Assembly: GCA_037903355.1 (NCBI GenBank)
Contig: JBAJFE010000047.1
Span: 496,001 to 560,000 of the forward strand
Length of the DNA stretch: 64,000 bases
Direction of reading: 5' to 3'
Source: Trichuris trichiura
Lineage: Eukaryota; Nematoda; Enoplea; Trichinellida; Trichuridae
Part shown: piece after piece, positions 61,201-64,000 of the stretch
Numbering within the stretch: position 1 is the first letter of the stretch
How the letters are laid out: each line of letters starts with the position of its first letter
Notes under the pieces: model-generated
Database searches by the model: none
What the model saw: the letters and a program-made list of their open reading frames with translations, nothing else
What the model was told of the DNA's origin: nothing
Program-made: the position numbers and the translations under genes

Positions 61201-64000
61201 TAGGTTAAGCAATCAATTTGCTAATCCTTTAACTATTTTTTTAAAAAGATTAGACATGCCGGAACGACTACGAACAAAAGTAATTGCCGTTTTAACTTTT
61301 TTCTTTAAAGCAACGGACCCCTTAACTTCTGGAAAGGCTTTTCTCATTTTGCTGCGCGTTGAATTGAAAATGTAAGCTCGCACTTGACCTTAAGTTGAAT
61401 TGTTTTCATTGAGCAGTACAGCTTGCACTTAACTATTGCATTAATTTTCAAAATTAGATACAGTATGCAACCACGAGATAGAATTCCATTTCGCGCAAAA
61501 AATAACGAACTATGAGTAATAGAAAACCACCTGGCAAATTGTGACAACCATTTCCGAAGAATTTCGATTAATCATTCTCATGCGTGGGGGATCGCTTTGG
61601 CCTGCAATAGCTTAAGCTATTTTTCCAGTTTAACTTAAACGAATTGCTGGCAGCTGCTGTCAGTTTTTGTAAGCTTGCGTTACTGCACCTTGAATGCTTA
61701 ATAAAAGAACTGTCCGAATGAAATTGCTGGCGATGTCTTTTAGCATTTGAAAGGTATTAATACTACCAAAAATGAGTCATTCACACTTTGGGACGCTGGG
61801 AGACTCGTCGCCGTTTCATATTCATTCATTGACAGGTTTGAAAGTCACCCAGTTTGCTTAACCGCGATAAAGGCCTAATTCCTATGGTCGATTGGTATGA
61901 ATTTGTTTTACATGTAGGATAACGTGACTAAGCAGTTTTCTACTCGTAGAATTCAGACTTAGCCGAGAAATTTCGGGATAAGATGTTAGTATGCAGCGTA
62001 GTTTTAAAATAACCAAATGAAACGAATGACGCGGGAAAATTTTGTAGAAAAAGTACTCAACTCAGTGTACCTGTTCCGCCCTTTGTTGGCTAAAGGAGCT
62101 GCCGATTTGGCCAGTTCGAGAAAAGTGGTATTTACTCATGGTAGCGAAGCGCATTTTAACCTCAAAAGGTGATTTGAACAATTTTGTTAACGAAATACAG
62201 TTCGCTCGGTAACACGGACTTGCTTTCTTATTTTTTTCTATTGCGGTTATTTTCTGCTCGTGCAGGTGGGTGCCGATCAATAAAGTGAAACTCTTTGTCA
62301 TCAAAAACTTCATGCAACTTTCACAATTGACAAGGTTTCGCCGTCGCCTCTTCTCGCACAGAAGGTATGAGTTTTGCCTCTTGTGTTATAGTTTTGGACG
62401 TAAATGAATTTTGTGCTACGAAAACTAGCCCAGAAAACTTTAGTAAACGCGGCAGTGGCTTGAGGAGTACTGTACTGTTCAACTTTGTTTAATCGACTTC
62501 GACAGGGAGGCTACAGGTTCAGTAGCGTTCAATGAATCAAATAGGCGAGAAAAAAGAAGTTATCATTAACTCAACTTTCAATCGAGCAAACCAATTTGTC
62601 ACGTGACTTTCAATCTTCGTGAAACAACAAAGCTTACGGAGAGCTAACTTGTCTAGCCGAAACTATGTCCCGCTGTTTAGACAAATAAGTTCTTTGTGCT
62701 AACCTACGAAGTTTTAACCCTTCTTTATTTCACGCTCCACAAAACACACGGTTTGACGCAGAAGTTACCGATCGTAGCTCTACAGCGTGATACTGCACTG
62801 CTCGCAGTAATCTCGGCTGAATAAGGCTTACGCTTAGAAAAAGCAGAACAAAACAACTAGTATCGAATTAACGCGGCATCACGCTTACGCCGGCGTACTA
62901 TAGTCACTGTAGACCCGCGGTAGGCAACGTTGGCGTGGAATTGCTTTTATTCGTGGAGCAGGAGGTAACGCGATTTTAAGATCACATTTTCAACATTCAC
63001 TTCAAATTCAAACTTACTAACGTGGCAGTTGTTGAGTCTTGGTTTGATATCAAGAAAAATTGGGTCTTGTTAGTTATGCGCCTCTTCACCCGAGGAATGC
63101 AGGTTCCTTTGTGGCAAGCATGCGGCCATCCCGTTTTGGCCTTACTGACAATGATACAGGTTATTCCTTTCTGTCCTTACGTCAATTTAAACCAAAATAT
63201 TTGCCTTATGCTTAAGCTTAGGCTAGATGAGGGTAGAACAGAATGGCCGACAAACATACAGTATGATGGTGAGGTCCATAATTGACGAGTCCCACATTCT
63301 CTCTCTAATGATTAAAGACTTCAATTAACGCGAAAGTACATTTTTGTCGTCTCAATAGCAAGCTAAGGCAGTGCTACCAACCGATCAAAACTCGTAGGGT
63401 CATATGGGATTTTTTGTGAACATCCAAAGGTCAATTTGAAGCTAATCTTTCATTGATACCTAAGTTGAACTGTCAGAAGTATTCGTCGTCAAATGGAAAA
63501 GTGTAGTGCCCAATTATACTGCTAAAGGACTGACGAAATGATTTTCCTTTCAGTTTCGCATTCAAATTTTCGCTAAGTCATTTTGCAAACGCTTAGAGAA
63601 CATCGTTTTGCAAAAAGTTGTAAAACTTAATGATGATAGTCGTTAAGGCTCACCTGGACCTACAGTAGATGTAAAACCTGCTATTTCCGTTTTATAGAAT
63701 ATTAGCAAAGCACCGGGTCGTCTTTTCACTACACGAAATCATTGGAGCCTCAAATGGCAAGTGGCTAAGTGTTAGCGGTTTTTATTATTCTCTCTAGTTG
63801 AGTTCTTGTTAACATTAAACCGATGAGCTTATTCCGAACATGGTTTTGTCCCGCATAAGGACAACCGGCTAATTTTAGTTGAAAATCAAGCTGGTAGGAT
63901 TTGTTTCTTGTCGTCAAATATCTTCTTACGTTACGTGAAGTCATTAGCTGAATAAGCAAAAGTATCTACTGATAACATTGCAGGAAAATCCCATTGATCC
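58251..64000. other. 5.7 kb without a supported gene
   Basis: No conserved exon was found on either strand. The short frame at 59372-59581 (69 codons, a GTAAGT donor near its end) has no recognisable features. A dispersed repeat is present near 63095-63262. The remainder is AT-rich noncoding sequence as far as I can see; a gene with very short unconserved exons would be missed. Confidence 0.45.
63095..63262. repeat. Dispersed repeat copy (family with ATGCAGGTTC start and TTAGGC-like core)
   Basis: Best preserved copy: GGAATGCAGGTTCCTTTGTG, then GCATGCGGCCATCCCGTTTTG on the left and, after TTATGCTTAAGCTTAGGC, the inverted counterpart GGGTAGAACAGAATGGCCG on the right. The frame 63022-63285 that spans it is therefore not a gene. 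Confidence 0.65.

Noticed and set aside
63022..63285. 87-codon plus-strand frame
   Set aside because: Lies across a dispersed repeat that also occurs at 19769 and 20361, so the openness is incidental.
1..64000. tRNA, rRNA, CRISPR or bacterial-type operons
   Set aside because: None seen; spliced genes show eukaryotic nuclear DNA, and no tRNA cloverleaf could be recognised by eye.

Overview
The window is nuclear DNA of an intron-rich metazoan, most likely a nematode. Genes are split by many short introns (commonly 45-60 bases, GT...AG). Dispersed repeats carry TTAGGC-like cores, the nematode telomere motif. One BEL/Pao LTR retrotransposon is present. A secreted, motif-less cystatin-like protein recalls those of Trichinella and Trichuris, so a clade I (Dorylaimia) nematode is the best guess; this is inference and no species marker is present.

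Layout, left to right. MTO1/GidA (mitochondrial tRNA modification) is on the minus strand at 712-5867, with a two-exon cystatin-like gene nested on the opposite strand inside its 3 kb third intron. Just upstream on the same strand is an EME1-like partner of the MUS81 nuclease (6508-8433). About 5.7 kb without a recognisable gene follows. Next is an eleven-exon gene for an Echinoid-type adhesion receptor (14126-21674, plus): seven Ig domains, two FN3-like domains, one membrane span and a C-terminal EIIV PDZ ligand. Converging on it is TMEM11 (22348-23004, minus), an inner-mitochondrial-membrane protein. After 4.8 kb without a gene comes a chaoptin-like all-LRR protein (27813-33904, plus), which meets tail to tail, only 86 bases apart, the 40-exon NBAS gene (33991-51984, minus), a subunit of the NRZ/Dsl1 Golgi-to-ER tethering complex.

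About 2 kb upstream of NBAS sits a young BEL/Pao retrotransposon (54021-58250). It has 166-base LTRs differing at two positions, an AGGAT target duplication, a PBS and a PPT. It has a single intact gag-protease-RT-RNase H frame but no integrase. The last 5.7 kb has no gene I can support.

I built the spliced models from reading frame, splice sites and family similarity. Summed exon lengths of every model are multiples of three. The genes are ordinary conserved neighbours and do not form a pathway; two (MTO1, TMEM11) are mitochondrial. The least expected items are the nested cystatin-like gene, the conserved EIIV tail, the integrase-less retroelement, and foldback elements with TTAGGC-like cores sitting in introns of the Echinoid-like and NBAS genes.
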